Assembly: GCF_964199755.1 (NCBI RefSeq)
Contig: NC_133898.1
Location: 109,563,847-109,627,846, forward strand
DNA: 64,000 nt
DNA from: Larus michahellis
Lineage: Eukaryota > Chordata > Aves > Charadriiformes > Laridae
Direction of reading: 5' to 3'
Shown: positions 13,510-26,159 of the stretch, piece by piece
Layout: the number at the start of each line of letters is the position of its first letter
Position numbering within the stretch: the stretch's first letter is position 1
Translations under genes and position numbers: made by a program
Notes under the pieces: generated by a model
Seen by the model: the letters and a program-made list of their open reading frames with translations, nothing else
Database searches by the model: none
What the model was told of the DNA's origin: nothing

Positions 13510-16500
13510 TACCGTTCCAGAAGGATGTTTGTCTTTTAGCAATATTCCTTCTTGGGTTTGCATCTCTTCTGTTTTCCTCATAAATGTGGCTATTCCTATA
13601 GTTGCACCATAAATAGCCTTACACATTCCTTTCTCTCCGGGGTGAGGAGATTCATACTCCTTCCTTCTCTCCAGACAGGTGAAAGGTATTTAAGTGTCTT
13701 CTCAATTTATGTGAGGCAATGTCTGCAATGTCTGCCTGCCTGCAATCTGGGCTAGCAGAGGAGAAAATAAAAAGTATTTGTCAAATATGAAGGTTTCATA
13801 TCACATTGATGCTATAGCAATAGAAACCAAAACCCCAACAGGACAATTGCTTTGAGGGAACAGGGCATTGTGGAACTGGAAGATTGTTAGGAAGAACATA
13901 AATGAGGCGACATCTATGCTCCTGTTCTGCTCTAGGCTGGATAAAAGCTTCTGAGGCTTTGGGGAGGTTGTATCACTCAGACGAGAATAATTTGAGGTTT
14001 TGATCTCTTTAAAAAATATGTTTGTAGATATACAATCCATGACTACTTGTTGACAGTTCTGCAACAATACTTGCTAGTGTAGATGCGGTATTTGAGAAGA
14101 AAGTAGGCTAGTGGATAAACGGCAAGAATGCAAAGTCAGGAAATTGGTGCTTGCTTAATAACGAATTTGACAAAGCTTGCTAGAAAAATCTGTGTATTTT
14201 GGCTTCCAGCATATATAGCACTTTATTATTAACCATGATTTGTTGTTTGATTCCAGCAATAGCAAACTTTGAAAAAGAGGAAAAAAGATAAGATACAGTT
14301 TCCAGCTATGAAGATGTTGAGAAATACATTGTCAGGATTAATTCATTAATATATCAGTGAGTACTTTCAGATCATTGCAGTGAAGCTGCACTATAAAGGA
14401 AGTATGTAATTTGTTTTCTCATATCCAAAGCCCATTTATTAACGTAGCAAATAAGGAACATTTTAACTGTCAGGAAAGAATGGAAGTTACAAATAAAATT
14501 CTGTCCTAAATCACACATGGCACATAAAAAGCAGGCTTTCTCACTATAGAACAGTATTTTAGTCTTGTCTAGATTAAAGAATATTTATTCTTCAAACACA
14601 TTTTCATTACTGATCACTTGAGATGTTTGTAACATGATGGGCAGTAAACATAGGATCTATTCGCCAGTCTCCTTTTGGTCATGGCCAAAGTGGCCTTTCA
14701 AGCCACCAGGAGAAGCAAACTCAGTAGGGGAGACCCTGCCAACTGCATCATCTACTTCCAGTCCCTCATCTTCTCTTGTCAACGAAGAGAGCACTGGCAG
14801 GCAGCATCCGTTGCTTCCCTGGGCACATTCCAGGAGCGATAATGGTGTTGGGGGCTGCCCTCTTCCAGTGCCTCTCAATCTATTTTTGAGTCTGTGACAC
14901 TCACACACCTTCCCTTTAACTTTTCTTGTCCCCTGGAATAACTTTTTGTTCTCCTCCAATTTCTTTTTTCCTCTAGCTCTTTCTCTGCTCAGAGGGCTTG
15001 AAGGTTTGGTTACGGTTGGGCTAGCACCTGGCTCTAAAAGGGAGAACGACAGCTAACATGGTTTAAACAGGACTTAATCAAAACTTTTTAGCTCCTTCCT
15101 GCATGGTCTAGCGAGAGCTTATGTGCTCACTGCATCGCTGAGAAATGCTTGCAGAATAATTGGCCCCAGGAGAGTCATATGCCGGTGTCTTGAGATTCAC
15201 CCTCCACATTGAGTAGTTTCCTTTATTATCTTTCCACTGCTGATGTCAACCAGCAGAAGGAGCGTTGAACGGAATGCTTCTGGAGTATTTTTCTTTGCCA
15301 ATCACTTTCTGCTGTCTGTCTTTTCAGAGATTTTTTGTGAGAACTGGCCTCACAACTCTCTGAGCAAGGACAGAATGTAGGGGTAAGCTTTGCACTCTTC
15401 AGAGTCCTTGTGTTGTAAATTTGGACCAAAACTGTAGGTAAGAATTAGGTCTCCAAAGAAAACTGATGCCATCTCAGCTATAGCCTGGCATAACCTGGTA
15501 ATGCAGAGATGTCATTCATGGCCAGAGCAGCTGCACTGGTAGATAGCTGCGTGTAGGTAAATCAGTCGCCTTTTTTGCCCCCAATATACTTTGTTTTGCT
15601 CAGATAATGGTGGAACTACAAAACAAAAGGCTCTGTCTGCAGCAAAAAACCTTTACCTGTTTGGAGCGCTGGTATATCCATGAAAATATTTCAGGCTGAG
15701 ATCACCAGTTCACCAGGCAGAGAAGGCCTGAATCTGCAACAAAAGGTTTACTATTAACTTAAATAAAATGCTGGTATGGTTTCTTTAGGTTTAACTCCTT
15801 AGTACTTCTCCTGCAAAGCTGATCACTGAGTAGTCTAGAAGATGACACATGTTTGATTACATTTACTATTTTTGTGTGATTCTGGGACATGTCTCTCATG
15901 AGCACTGCGCCCTGTGGTTTCAATATTGAAAAGTTAGTCTCATAATTTTTCATTTTCATTAGCCTTTGGCAATTCAAAATTGTAAAAGCACTAGATTTCT
16001 TGAAAAAATATTTCTGACCACATAATAGAAAATATAGCTTACCTCAAAAAAAATTAAGAACTGCACCCACTTCAGATTATGACATTTGTTGCCTGCAGAC
16101 AATGACATTTTAGTGCTTGCAATCTTCTGAGAGCACTTCTATCCAATGTACGTATTGCAAAGAACAGCACTGTTTCAGGTCATTTTATTTTAACTCTTTT
16201 GTGCCTAGGAAAAATTTTTGAATTTTTGAAATCTTTGAAAATTTTGAATCTTTGAAAAGACTTGTGGAAAAGAAAAGGAATGTAAGACCAGAGAGGTCAG
16301 GTAGTAGTATGCTTTATCTAATATTCTGTTTCCAGTAGAGGTCACTGCCAATTTGATTTACATTATAGCAAGAAACCCTGCAGTAGAAAGTAATCAAATA
16401 TATTCTCATAAAGCTTGTGAAAATTAGCATAGTCCCTGAAATCTGAGCCTTATACATCATATTAGCTTTTTTGATTTTACTTGTGTTACCTCATGTTCTT

Positions 16501-19500
16501 GTTATCCTCATAAACTTCCTGTTTCTTGAATCCTGCTTCAATGGCATTCTTTGGAAATGAGTTCACACAGTCTGCAATTACACGGTTGAAAAATATCTGT
16601 TTCCTTTTATCAGTTATAAACACATTATCTTTCAACTAACTGGATGCCTCCTTGTTTGTATCTGATGAGAAGAGGCAATTCCATTAGGTCTATCTACCTT
16701 TGCAGTCTTTTTCTGCTTACGTTTATTCCATTTCCTTTTATTTATTTCTGGTTTAAAGCACAGTATTAATCTATCTTCATAAGAGTATTTTTCCATGTCT
16801 AACAGTCTTTGTCATCGGTTCTGGCCTTCTTCTATTTTTGCTATGTCATCCCTGGGGACATAAAATATAATAAATCGTAATGACAGAGTATAAATTAATT
16901 TAGCATGCATTTCCACACACTAAATCTGCTTCCTCTAAGACACTTGGTATTTCTTGAACTGACTTCCAGTTCATTCAACCAGCTGTTAATTTTTTTAATA
17001 AGTGTATTTTTCAGAAGTATTTTGCTTTTCTCTCTTACACATTTTCTTTGGACAAAGGGACACACTGAATAAGTTATATGCCAAGCCACAAATGGCTTTC
17101 CTATATATGTCAGTATTTTAAATCAAATTGGTTCTGTTATCAATAAGAATGGAGTTTGGCTAGAGACAGAAGATTTCCTTCTCCTTAAAGGGTTGGACCT
17201 CACTTTTCTATTGGTAATGCTTAAGTCATATAACAGTTTAGAAAATAAGGTTAGACCATTTTGGGGTATTTTCTGGCTCCTAAAACTGCTGTATTTTACA
17301 ATTTGCTTTAATTGCGGATTACATTTAAGTTACAAAAAAGTAAAATGCAACATTCTTCAAATTGCTCTAGGACAGCTTTTCTGTACTAAATGTGACTTAT
17401 GCATGTGTACAGAAGGGTGAAATTTAAGTATTTTATTTGAATGGGTTTGGACATTGTGATGACTTGCAGAACTCATGTACTGTAGTCATCCAGAATTCAT
17501 ATTCATAAAAACTGCGTATCATATCACACAATATGTATTCTCTCATATGTATTACATATGTTTTAGCTTAAAGTATTGCTAGAGAACTACTAGAAAGTAT
17601 GGGGGAAAACACAAAGAGGAAAGTCTTGCCGTCCCTGGACTCTATTATTGCTAGTTGCTGAACTTTCCTCCACTTCTGCAGTTCTGAAGATGTAGCCCTG
17701 GCATTGCTTATTTTTGCGAACTTTGTTAAGGTTATAGCTAGATGCCTACAGTAGACACCTAAGAAAGATAACATGAAAAAGGCAAAAACACACAATATTT
17801 CTGTCCACCAAATAGAAAGGGAGAACAACTGAGGTTAGACATCTAGGCATTTAAAATTTCATTAGATAAATTCCAGCCTAGGACTCTGGCACCATCAGCT
17901 TCCAGAAAGTGGAAAACACTTGTTTCTAAATGGAGGTAGGATTCCAGGAAAGGATATACGGATACTTCAGTGCCTGTGCTATGCTCTGACACAGTACCAT
18001 AAAGACAGTTTTCACCATAAAATGACTAACGATGGGCCACCGCAGGGGGAGAAGGATGTCTCTTTAACACTTGTGGTGTGTGCCTAACACTGCTGGGAGG
18101 CGGTGAGCCTCATCTTGCTGGCAATAGTCTCCAACTGCTTGGTGAAACACTCGGAGCGCCAAGTGCAGCTGAGAAGGCTGCCAGTGGTAGCAGCAGTGGT
18201 GGATTTGTGTCCAACACAATGTGGCCCACCGTCCTGGGCTTTTCGCTTCTTGCTTAAAGCAGCAGCACTTCTGCATGGCTTGCAAGCTTTTCAGAACAGG
18301 CAGCCACGGCAAGCTTAGTTCACCAAGTGAAGGATGATAAACCCCTCGTGTAAGATACTGATTGTGGCCCAGATGAGTGAGAGATGCCATGAATATTAAC
18401 AGGGATTTGAAAGGCAAGCCCTAGAAGCCATGGGGGTAGATACGTTACCTGAAACCGTTGTGCGCGTACCTGAGAGCATGGCAATATCCAAAGGGCCTGC
18501 AGCCTGGAGTCACTAAAGCCCCTAAATGTCATGCAGTTAATTGGTATGACACAGGGAATCATCTCTTTACTGCTCTTCCCTACCTTTCCCATTTTTGCTT
18601 TCTGCCTCCAGAGAGCTCGGCTTAGTCGGCCAAAAGAACTCCATCCTTTTCTCCCTTGGGTGAGAGCCTGGAGTGAAAGAGCAAAGGAGAAACAAGTTTT
18701 TAAGTAGCGTAATGTTTTGCCAGGCCATGAAGTGGCTGCTAAAACCATGTTGTCTGGCTTTGCCTTCAAAACAGCTCAGACTTCCATGGGAGTCAGAGAC
18801 AAAGGCTGCATTTTCTGTTACTTCTCTCACTTTTTTTTTCCCTGCTCTGTTTGTGCTTGTCCCTTAAGGGAGACCAGATCAGCATTCTGAAGCAAAATCA
18901 TCAATTTTTCCTCATAATGGTATTTATAAAGACGTTCATAACATTTTAAATTGCATCCAAGAAGTTTCTCAAACAGGATTTCACAGCCTTCCCCTGCATA
19001 CAACTTAAGGAAACATGACACTGCGGTTGCTTAGAGGAAGAAACTTTGTATTTGAGTGTTTTCTATTCTTTTTCACTCTAGGCAGTTCCAGTCTGTGGAT
19101 GTCAGTTTCTTATTCTGGAAAAATCTTTTCATTAGATGTGTATAATTCATTTTAAAAAGAAATAATAAATTTGTAAGGACAAAGTCTGTAGAACAAATCA
19201 GCAGAAAAGACTGTTATTTTGAGAAGAACAAGAGATAGTGCTCAACCGTGCCTTGGGATCTTGAAGACAAATAGAAAATCTGGACTGAAATTCTCACCTC
19301 TCTGAAGTCAACTGGACTGATTTTCAGTGACTGAAGTAAAGCTAGGATTTCACACCAAAGTCCAAAATCTTAAGAGAAAACCTAAGGGGAAAAAAAAATT
19401 TAATAAAACTATAAAAGAGCAGAGGCATGTTGTTAATCTTGTTTGTGTGTATTGGGAATGCTGTGCTGTGTGGATTTCTTCAGGAGGCCAAAACTGAGCT

Positions 19501-20850
19501 GAATTGTAAGTATTTGCAGGATTTAAGCCTAATGGTAGAGCTGGTGTTTCAGATAACCATAAGAAAAATAGCGTAAGGAAGGCACTGGATTAAAATAGTA
19601 GGGTCATGTGGTGACTAATAACTTATTTGATCTTTTCAAGGGTCTAAATACAGAACTCAAATCAAATGAAATGGTTATTTACTACTTAAAGTTACCCAAA
19701 CATGCATCATTGTAAATTAGAAACATGCAGCTCTGACTACTGAATATTTTTTGTTTATAAATTTGAAGAAGGAGCGAGAGGTTAAAGAACTAGTTATAAA
19801 TTGACTCGGCCTTCTAGAGGAAACCCACGCTAAACCTGATCTGTCTTAATAACTGAGAATGTGTTTTGTCTCCTACCCTCTTGAGATTTGGTTAATATTA
19901 ACGCAAGATGTGAAAGGGAATTCTGTGCTTCCCTTTTTAGTAGTGTTCAGTCTTGCAAGAGAAGGGATTGAAAATGAGATAAAGATTTTGTTTGGAGACC
20001 TGTTGTAAAACTGAAGGCTTTTCCAGTCCTTCAAACACTTGTGCACTTGCTTTATGCACATCAATATAATTTTGCTAAGTTCTTTTTCAAGACAGAGGGC
20101 TAAAACTGCACTGGTGTAAATTCCATGATTCTGAGTTCAAGTAAAGCGACTGTATCTTTTGTGCAGTTAGGTAATAAATTATAGTTAGCTGCACGTCATT
20201 CTTAAGCCATTACAGAAATCCTTAATCAGTACAAAAGTGAGATGATAGTTAAAACCATGATGTCTCTGGAATTAGCCGTTATGGATAAGGATATTTTATG
20301 ACAGAAAAACTAGTGTTTTTTCATTGAGTTGTGAACCTTGACTCTGCGGGTGTTCATAGGACATTGATGGGGAGTTAAAGCAACTCTCCTTTCGCAGGGG
20401 AAGCACATGGAGCAACTGGCCCGCGGGAACCGTCCTTCCAGCCTGGGGCTGAGTCCTTTTCTGGCTAAGCAGGTAGGAGCACATTGCAGCTGAAAACACC
20501 CTCAGCGATGTGTAGCTGCTGTCTCATCGCTGCTTCTTGCCCCCCGGAGATCAGGCAGCCAAAGCAAGACGTGCAGGTCTTTCGTGAGGGATCCTTGAGG
20601 GTTGTGGCCTGTCAGTAGAGAAATCACAGTAACGTTAAGCAAGCGGCATGACCAAAAATGGCTTTTTAGCATACTTTCACGGTTCTTTGGACATCTGACC
20701 CTAACTCACAGTTCAAAATAATGGATGAGTGCCTGGGTGGGGATTTTTATGGAAAAGCACACCAGTTTGAAAACAAGACCGTCGAAAATACCAGCTGGTA
20801 TGCAGGGCGTTACATCTGGATCATTCCGCCATTGAACTGGCAAGCTATCG
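13510..20850. other. Intergenic region upstream of TDRP
   Basis: Mostly AT-rich without a recognisable gene. The stretch 18.04-18.87 kb is less AT-rich and holds overlapping open frames on both strands (71 codons plus; 117, 149 and 87 codons minus), none of which I recognise. A second moderately GC-rich patch at 20.33-20.6 kb includes a cag|gtagga donor-like site near 20,473. It lies just outside the TDRP CpG island. No repeat could be named. Confidence 0.55.
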
Positions 20851-21253
20851 GGACTCAACGGACTGCGGGGCGAGGGAGGTGGGAAGGGGATGGCGTGTGG
20901 TGCCCGGCTCGGCCCAGGCCCGTTACCCCCAGCACCGCGGGCGACAGCCCCCTCCTGCGCCTCAGCGTGCCCCGCGTTGCCCAGACGGACATTTTGCGGT
21001 CACCGCTGCCTGGAAGAGCCATCCGCGCCCTCCACGACACCCCTCTTCTGGGGTAGCGGTGCGGGCCCCCGGAGGGGCCTTCTCCCTGAGGGAGGGAAGG
21101 CTGTGGGGGCTCTTCCCCCTGCCCGGGGCAAGGCCTGGGGTGCTGCCCGGGGCTCGGCGGCCGGCCGGGACCTCCGCAGCCAGGGCCCGGCGGGGCGGGC
21201 GGGAGGCAGCCGTGCGGGCTCGGCGCTGTCAGAGCGGGGCCGGCGCCGGGCCG

Positions 21254-21267
21254 GTTGCCGTGGTGAC
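21254..21267 (+). promoter_or_regulatory. Candidate RFX X-box
   Basis: The sequence GTTGCC-GT-GGTGAC is an imperfect palindrome with the layout of the RFX X-box (GTTRCC, two bases, RGYAAC), with one mismatch in the right half-site. It lies about 450 bp upstream of the TDRP start codon within the CpG island. RFX factors, notably RFX2, drive many testis and ciliary genes, which would fit a testis-expressed target. This role is inference. Confidence 0.45.
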
Positions 21268-21274
21268 GGGAAAG

Positions 21275-21302
21275 CCCCCCCCCCCCCCCCCCCCCCCCCC
21301 CC
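21275..21302 (+). repeat. Poly-C run, 28 bases
   Basis: An uninterrupted run of 28 C in the CpG island, followed by further C-rich sequence. Runs of this type are length-polymorphic and error-prone in sequencing, so the exact length is uncertain. It lies between the X-box-like site and the upstream ATG at 21,323. Confidence 0.9.
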
Positions 21303-21322
21303 GTGCCCCCGCCCCCGCAAAC

Positions 21323-21382
21323 ATGGCAGCGGCGGCGCGGCGGCTGCGGGCGGCGGCTCCGGCGGGGAGAGGCGGCAGGTGA
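21323..21382 (+). other. Upstream ORF in the TDRP leader region
   Basis: A 19-codon ORF starts at an ATG in strong context (acATGG, with A at -3 and G at +4). It reads an Ala/Arg-rich peptide beginning MAAAARRLRAA and ends in TGA at 21,380-21,382. The stop overlaps a consensus 5' splice site (GGCAG|GTGAGG, exon end 21,378). It is out of frame with the TDRP start, 394 bp downstream. It may be an uORF, or part of an alternative noncoding or coding first exon. Whether it is transcribed is unknown. Confidence 0.3.
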
Positions 21383-21716
21383 GGAGCGGCACAGCGCGGG
21401 GAGGGGGGCGTTGCCCGCTGTCCGCCTTGCTGCCGCCGCGGGAGGGATCTTCCTCACAGCCGGCTCCCCCTCAGCTGCCAGGCGGGGCGGTGGGCCGCCA
21501 GCAGGCCGGCGGTCGCCTCCCGGTACCGGAGCCAGGCAGCGCTCCTCCCACCCGCCTCGGGAGCCCCCGGCGGGGTGACAGCCCTGCCGAGCCCAAGCCA
21601 GCCCAGCCGCCCCGGCCGGGGCTGCGGAGGCAGCGGCCGCTCCCGCCTGGGGCCCGCTCGCTGCCGGGACGAAGAGAGGCGGGAGCCGCCACCCCCGCCC
21701 CAACCCGGCGCCCGCC

Positions 21717-21833
21717 ATGTGGAAGCTCAACAAGAGCAGCAAAGTTCTGCTGGACGACTCGCCCGAGGAGGAGGAGACGCGGCCCCGCGGCCCGCCGCCC
21801 GCCGCCGCTGCCGCAGCCTTCGCGGCCCCTCAG
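21717..21833 (+). CDS. TDRP: TDRP coding exon 1 (residues 1-39)
   Basis: First coding exon of testis development related protein, a small protein of unclear biochemical role that is reported as testis-enriched and linked to spermatogenesis in mammals. The complete protein here is 188 residues from three exons, against about 185 in human. This exon reads MWKLNKSSKVLLDD, then an acidic SPEEEE stretch (residues 15-20), then a Pro/Ala low-complexity segment (26-38). The human protein also has a MWKL start, a VLLD motif, an acidic run and an alanine tract. The start is in good context (CCGCCATG) within a CpG island, with no earlier in-frame ATG that preserves the family N-terminus. The exon ends in phase 0 at CAG|GTAGGAG. 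There is no signal peptide or membrane segment. The low-complexity tract is codon-biased to GCC/GCG and likely variable between species. Confidence 0.95.
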
Positions 21834-22898
21834 GTAGGAGCGCGGGGCCCGGCGGGGGCGGCGGCGGGGAAGCCCCGCGGGGCCCGGGGAGGGGTCGTCG
21901 GGCCCGGCCCCGCTCCCCGCCGGCATGAGTAATCACTTTTCCCACCCTGGATGTGGCGGCAGGTCGGGGGCAGGCGGTGTTTGCGCGGCTGTCAGCCGGG
22001 TTTTTGGGGTGCTGAGGGATCTGTCCTCCCCGGTTGTCGGCCAGCCGCCGGCCGCGCTGGGGTTTGCTGTCCTTCGTTCCGGTGGCTCCGCACCGCAGGG
22101 TGCTTTCCTTCCCAGCCCTAGCCAGGGGCACTGCAACCCATCTGTTAAGCACCAGGCATTAAAACAGTGATACGTTTGTAAGAGCATCATCTTCATTTGC
22201 AGATGTGTGCGCGTTTGGGTAGGGCGCCGCCGTTTTGGCAGGGTTCCTTTTTCTATAGTTTTCAATAATGGTAGTTGGTTATCTTTAAATAGCTGCAATC
22301 TTATTTGAAAGCTTTCATTGTTAAACGATAAGTTAAATGCCAGCGGTGACCTTCTCAAAGTACTGGTCGCTTAACAAATACAACCTGAAAGGAAGGGTAT
22401 CAGTTGAGTATCAGGCATAACAACTAAAAGAATGTTTGTTGACTTGCTTTCAAAAACTTGATAACAATTAGGCATCAATCCAGCTCAGAAGCCTGTTACA
22501 CTGGCCGATACTGCTTTGTTGCTGAACTGATCTTCTGTTGCCACAGAGTATCTTTAGATGTAGTGTGAGAGGTTGCAGGAGCTCTGCCTATCTAAAGCCA
22601 GCAGTTGCCCCAAGCTGCAAACTGGTGAGGTTTGTATTCAAAAGAAGGTACAAAAACCCATCCAACTTCCCGCCCTATGGCTGTCTTGCCTACCTTGCTG
22701 GAAGAGCTGGAATGTATCTGGATAATCTGCCTGCCACTTGAGTTTCTGGTTGACAATTGCTATGGGTTGTCAATGTGCATGGCTGCTGCTGAAGAGCAGC
22801 ATCTCCCAATCGCAGCAGTTATTGCCTCCATCTTCCAGTACCCAGAGTCACCCATCTGCTCCCCAGGTGAGCCTAGCCTTGTCCTTTCCCCTGCACAG

Positions 22899-22955
22899 TG
22901 AACAGAAGAGCCCTAGCCCTTGCTACTCGTTTGACAGCAGCTGTGAAGATTATGG
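22899..22955 (+). other. Exon-like 57-bp block in TDRP intron 1
   Basis: A pyrimidine-rich acceptor (cctttcccctgcacag) precedes 57 bp that are open in one frame, reading SPSPCYSFDSSCEDYG, followed by a near-consensus donor (TATGG|gtgagt). The block is symmetric (phase 2 to 2). TDRP exon 1 ends in phase 0, so inclusion in TDRP would shift frame or meet the immediate TGA. It could be a cryptic exon, a lncRNA exon, or a chance arrangement. Confidence 0.2.
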
Positions 22956-25900
22956 GTGAGTAGGATTTTCTCCTGTGGGAGAGGAAGAACAGATACTCAT
23001 TTTGGACACACCCTTCAGGGGATGAAGGGGGATTGTGGGGTTAGAGGCGTCCTGAAGTATCTCCCACAACCTCTCATACAACAACTAACCTCTCCTTCCT
23101 GCAGTTCCAGTCCTCAGGTGCTTGGAAACTTCCACTGTTTTCACTAAGCTGCTGGCTTGTGCTGTCCATAGGCCTGCTAGAGTTTCTTACCTCCTCCTTG
23201 AACACCAAAGGTTACTGAGAGCTTCCAGTAAATCCCACTGACTATTCGCTGCTGCTCTTCTCTACCACAAATGCTCCAACCCCCCTGTGAGGTTCCTGAC
23301 CTTAGCCTCCCAGTCAGAAGATGATTCTTCAGACTTCTGCCCTGACAGTTCTCCCAGTCCTCAACTTTAGGAGGTTAGGGTTTGTTTGTTTATTTGGTGT
23401 TTTTTCTGTCCTGTCCGATTGTCTTTACTTTCCTGGGCTTCTGTTCCGTTAGTGGTGGCCTCAAGTAATAATGGTGATGACAATGATTTCTGGTGCAAAC
23501 GGTTTGCTGTTTTCATCAGTTTTAAGAAAATTCCTTTCCAACTCCCACAGTGTCTATTACCAATGGCACTGGAATAAAAGATGCTTTTTTGGTATTGGAG
23601 GTGGCAGGGGAAAAATATATTATTCTAAGGCACTAAATGAAATATTCTTGAAGACAGAGGATTCAGAGAAGTTAGCAAGGCTGTAGTGTAGCTTGGTGCA
23701 GAAACTGCAATGAAGACCACAAGCTATTAGTTGTTTTGCCTGTTAAAATCAAGAAGATTTGACAACTGAGGGGAAAAAAAACAACCCACCCCAAAAAACA
23801 TTTAACTGTAGTTATTTTAGAGTTTATGTACACTTTAAGGAATGATAGACTATATGGAAAGCTATGACCACCTGACTAACGTTGTAATTCTCATGATCTC
23901 TCAAAGGCAGCTTCTAGGTCAGCTGTAGGTACAGTATGTCTAAAACATGGCTGAGACAGGTGTCAAGGAGAAAGTGTGAGGTAACCAAATGTGCTTGTTC
24001 AGCTTGTTAATAGCTGGTCTGGTTCAAGGGCCTTGCTTTTAGTCTTTGACATTGCTGATGTTTCATCAGAACTTGTTTTTGCTCCCAATAATATGATTGC
24101 AAGGGAGTGAAATCCAGTAATGTGTAGGGGGATTTGGTAGTGATCCGCACTTCACTACTGCTGCGTCCTGACCTGCATTGCCCAAACCCCTGACTTTGGA
24201 GGACAGTAGCACCACCAGAGCTACAGGAGGAGTTATAGGAGCAGTTCGCTTGGTACCTTACCTTTGCATGAGAAAGTCTTGCTCTTCCTCAGCCCCTCTC
24301 TCTTTAAGTTGTCATGGTACAGCCTGCTTAAGCTGTGAATGAAGGATTACCTCATCAAAAGGATGAGAATCCAGTACTTGCCTGATTTTCTGTCTTGAGG
24401 ACCAAAATCCAGATAATTTGTTTGAGTGCTTTTTAGTAAATTAAGAAATCCCAGTATTAGATTTCATGCAAAAGTTTACTGTTGGGTTTCATTTCCTCTA
24501 GGTTCTTTTCTGATACGTCGTTTGGTAAAGAGAAGATGAACCATAGTTGTCACATTTTGACTTTGATTTATGATATGTTGTTTTCCCCAACAACTATCCT
24601 CTGTCTTTATTTTCATTTTTAATGGGCAAGTGGCAAGAAAATCCTTAAGCTTCTACTGTTCATGCTATAAATAATGCTTTTTACTTCAAAGAAAAGAAAT
24701 TGGTAGTCACATCTATGTCATTAAAACAGACCAGGTTGAAAGTGTTCCAGCATAATGAAATGTGTTGGTGCTATATGTTGTTTCTTCAAAGCTGAGAAAG
24801 AGTGAAGGAGTTCTCTCTGTGCCACCTCATAATTAGGACGTTGCAGTAGCAGACAGCAACAAAGAATTAGGCTACTATAAGTTTAAAAAAAAAAACAACA
24901 AAAAACAAACCCCCTTTGTTACTCTACAGAAATTTTAATCATCCTATTTAGATATGGAAGCCTGATCTGGGCTTACTCAAGCAGACATTTGAATTTGTAG
25001 AAGTTCGTAGTTCTTAAATAGAAAAGCTTAGTTTGATCTAAAAAGAGAAGTTTTGACAGTTCTGGTTTTGTGGCATACAGAATGGTTTGATTTTGTTCCA
25101 GGGGAGAAGAAAAACAAATTTTAGAACATGAAAATTGTGATGGGAGGGAATTGTCAGCCTCTGGCCACTTTTTAGCAAAAGTTTCTGCATACATTCAAGC
25201 ACTTTGAATTGTCAACACTTTTTTAAAATAGTAAGGTGTTTCCTGAGATAAGAAAGACAAGTAAATTTTGAAACAGTACTTATGTAAATAAATGTGTGGA
25301 TTATTGTATATTTTGTTAGACCAGACAGTTTTAGACTGAATCTTAGAAGTTAATTTTAATTTATGCTTTGAAGCATGAATATTTTTAATTTATGCAATGA
25401 AGGTGCTTTATTGGCTAAAGTTACAATTAGTACGTGAAGGCAACTTAACACATGTAAATAGTACACATGTATACAATTAAATTAATGTGCTTTTTGTGTG
25501 TCTCTATCCAAATATGCTAAAAATGTACAGTGGTGCATGCCAAACTCGCATTCACTTTGTAATATAGTCATTATGTTTCAAACTGTAGCTATATTTTTGG
25601 AAAGGGAAAAATGTTGGGTTTTAACTTCTGGAAGGCAGTGTTTTGGCAGTCTCTTTGATTCAATCCTGCTGTCGTGTGTAATCAGTCCTCAGGGATATCA
25701 ATACTGTGTCAATATCACATGTAACTCTGACGTAAAATGGTGCTCAACTTTAAAAATACATTTATATATTAGGGTAGTGGATGGGTGTCAGGCTGACCTA
25801 TATTACCTTCTGCAACTTTATCTTTCATGTAAAAATATTTCAGATCCTTAGCCTTGATCTGTTCTCCCTGATTGTAATTTTTTTTTGTTATGTTCAAAGA

Positions 25901-26159
25901 GAATATGTGCAAGAACATGTTTTATGCTGAATTTTGTTTAGACTTGCTCACTGGATATTTTAAAGTTGGCTATACAGAATTTTAGTTATCTATTTTAATG
26001 AAGATGTTTAAGTCTCTGGTACAATTTTAATACTGTCTTTCATCTTGGAATGAGTTGAACTCAGACAGGCCCTGCAGGAATGGGTGGGAGCTGAGCAGCA
26101 TTTCTTATGTTCTTCTAATACGTTGAATAAGGGTATTTTTTAATTAAAAAATAAAGCAG

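Larger units (their letters stand above)
20860..21930 (+). promoter_or_regulatory. CpG island promoter and 5' leader of TDRP
   Basis: About 1.1 kb of very GC-rich, CpG-dense DNA surrounded by AT-rich sequence, ending just after the first TDRP coding exon. No TATA box is evident. GC-box-like ggggcgggcggg lies near 21,192. An RFX X-box-like element lies at 21,254-21,267 and a C28 run at 21,275-21,302. The transcription start cannot be placed from sequence alone, but most likely lies between the C run and the ATG at 21,717. The long ORFs in this block on both strands are composition artefacts. Confidence 0.85.

Noticed and set aside
1-20850. Possible ERICH1 exons upstream of TDRP
   Set aside because: Expected from mammalian gene order, but I could not find its conserved C-terminal sequence or glutamate-rich repeats. 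The gene probably lies outside the window.
20855-21928. Very long overlapping ORFs on both strands (up to 315 codons) around the TDRP first exon
   Set aside because: They are produced by extreme GC content, which removes stop codons. Their proteins are Pro/Arg/Gly/Ala low complexity and mutually overlapping, and only the short TDRP frame has family similarity.
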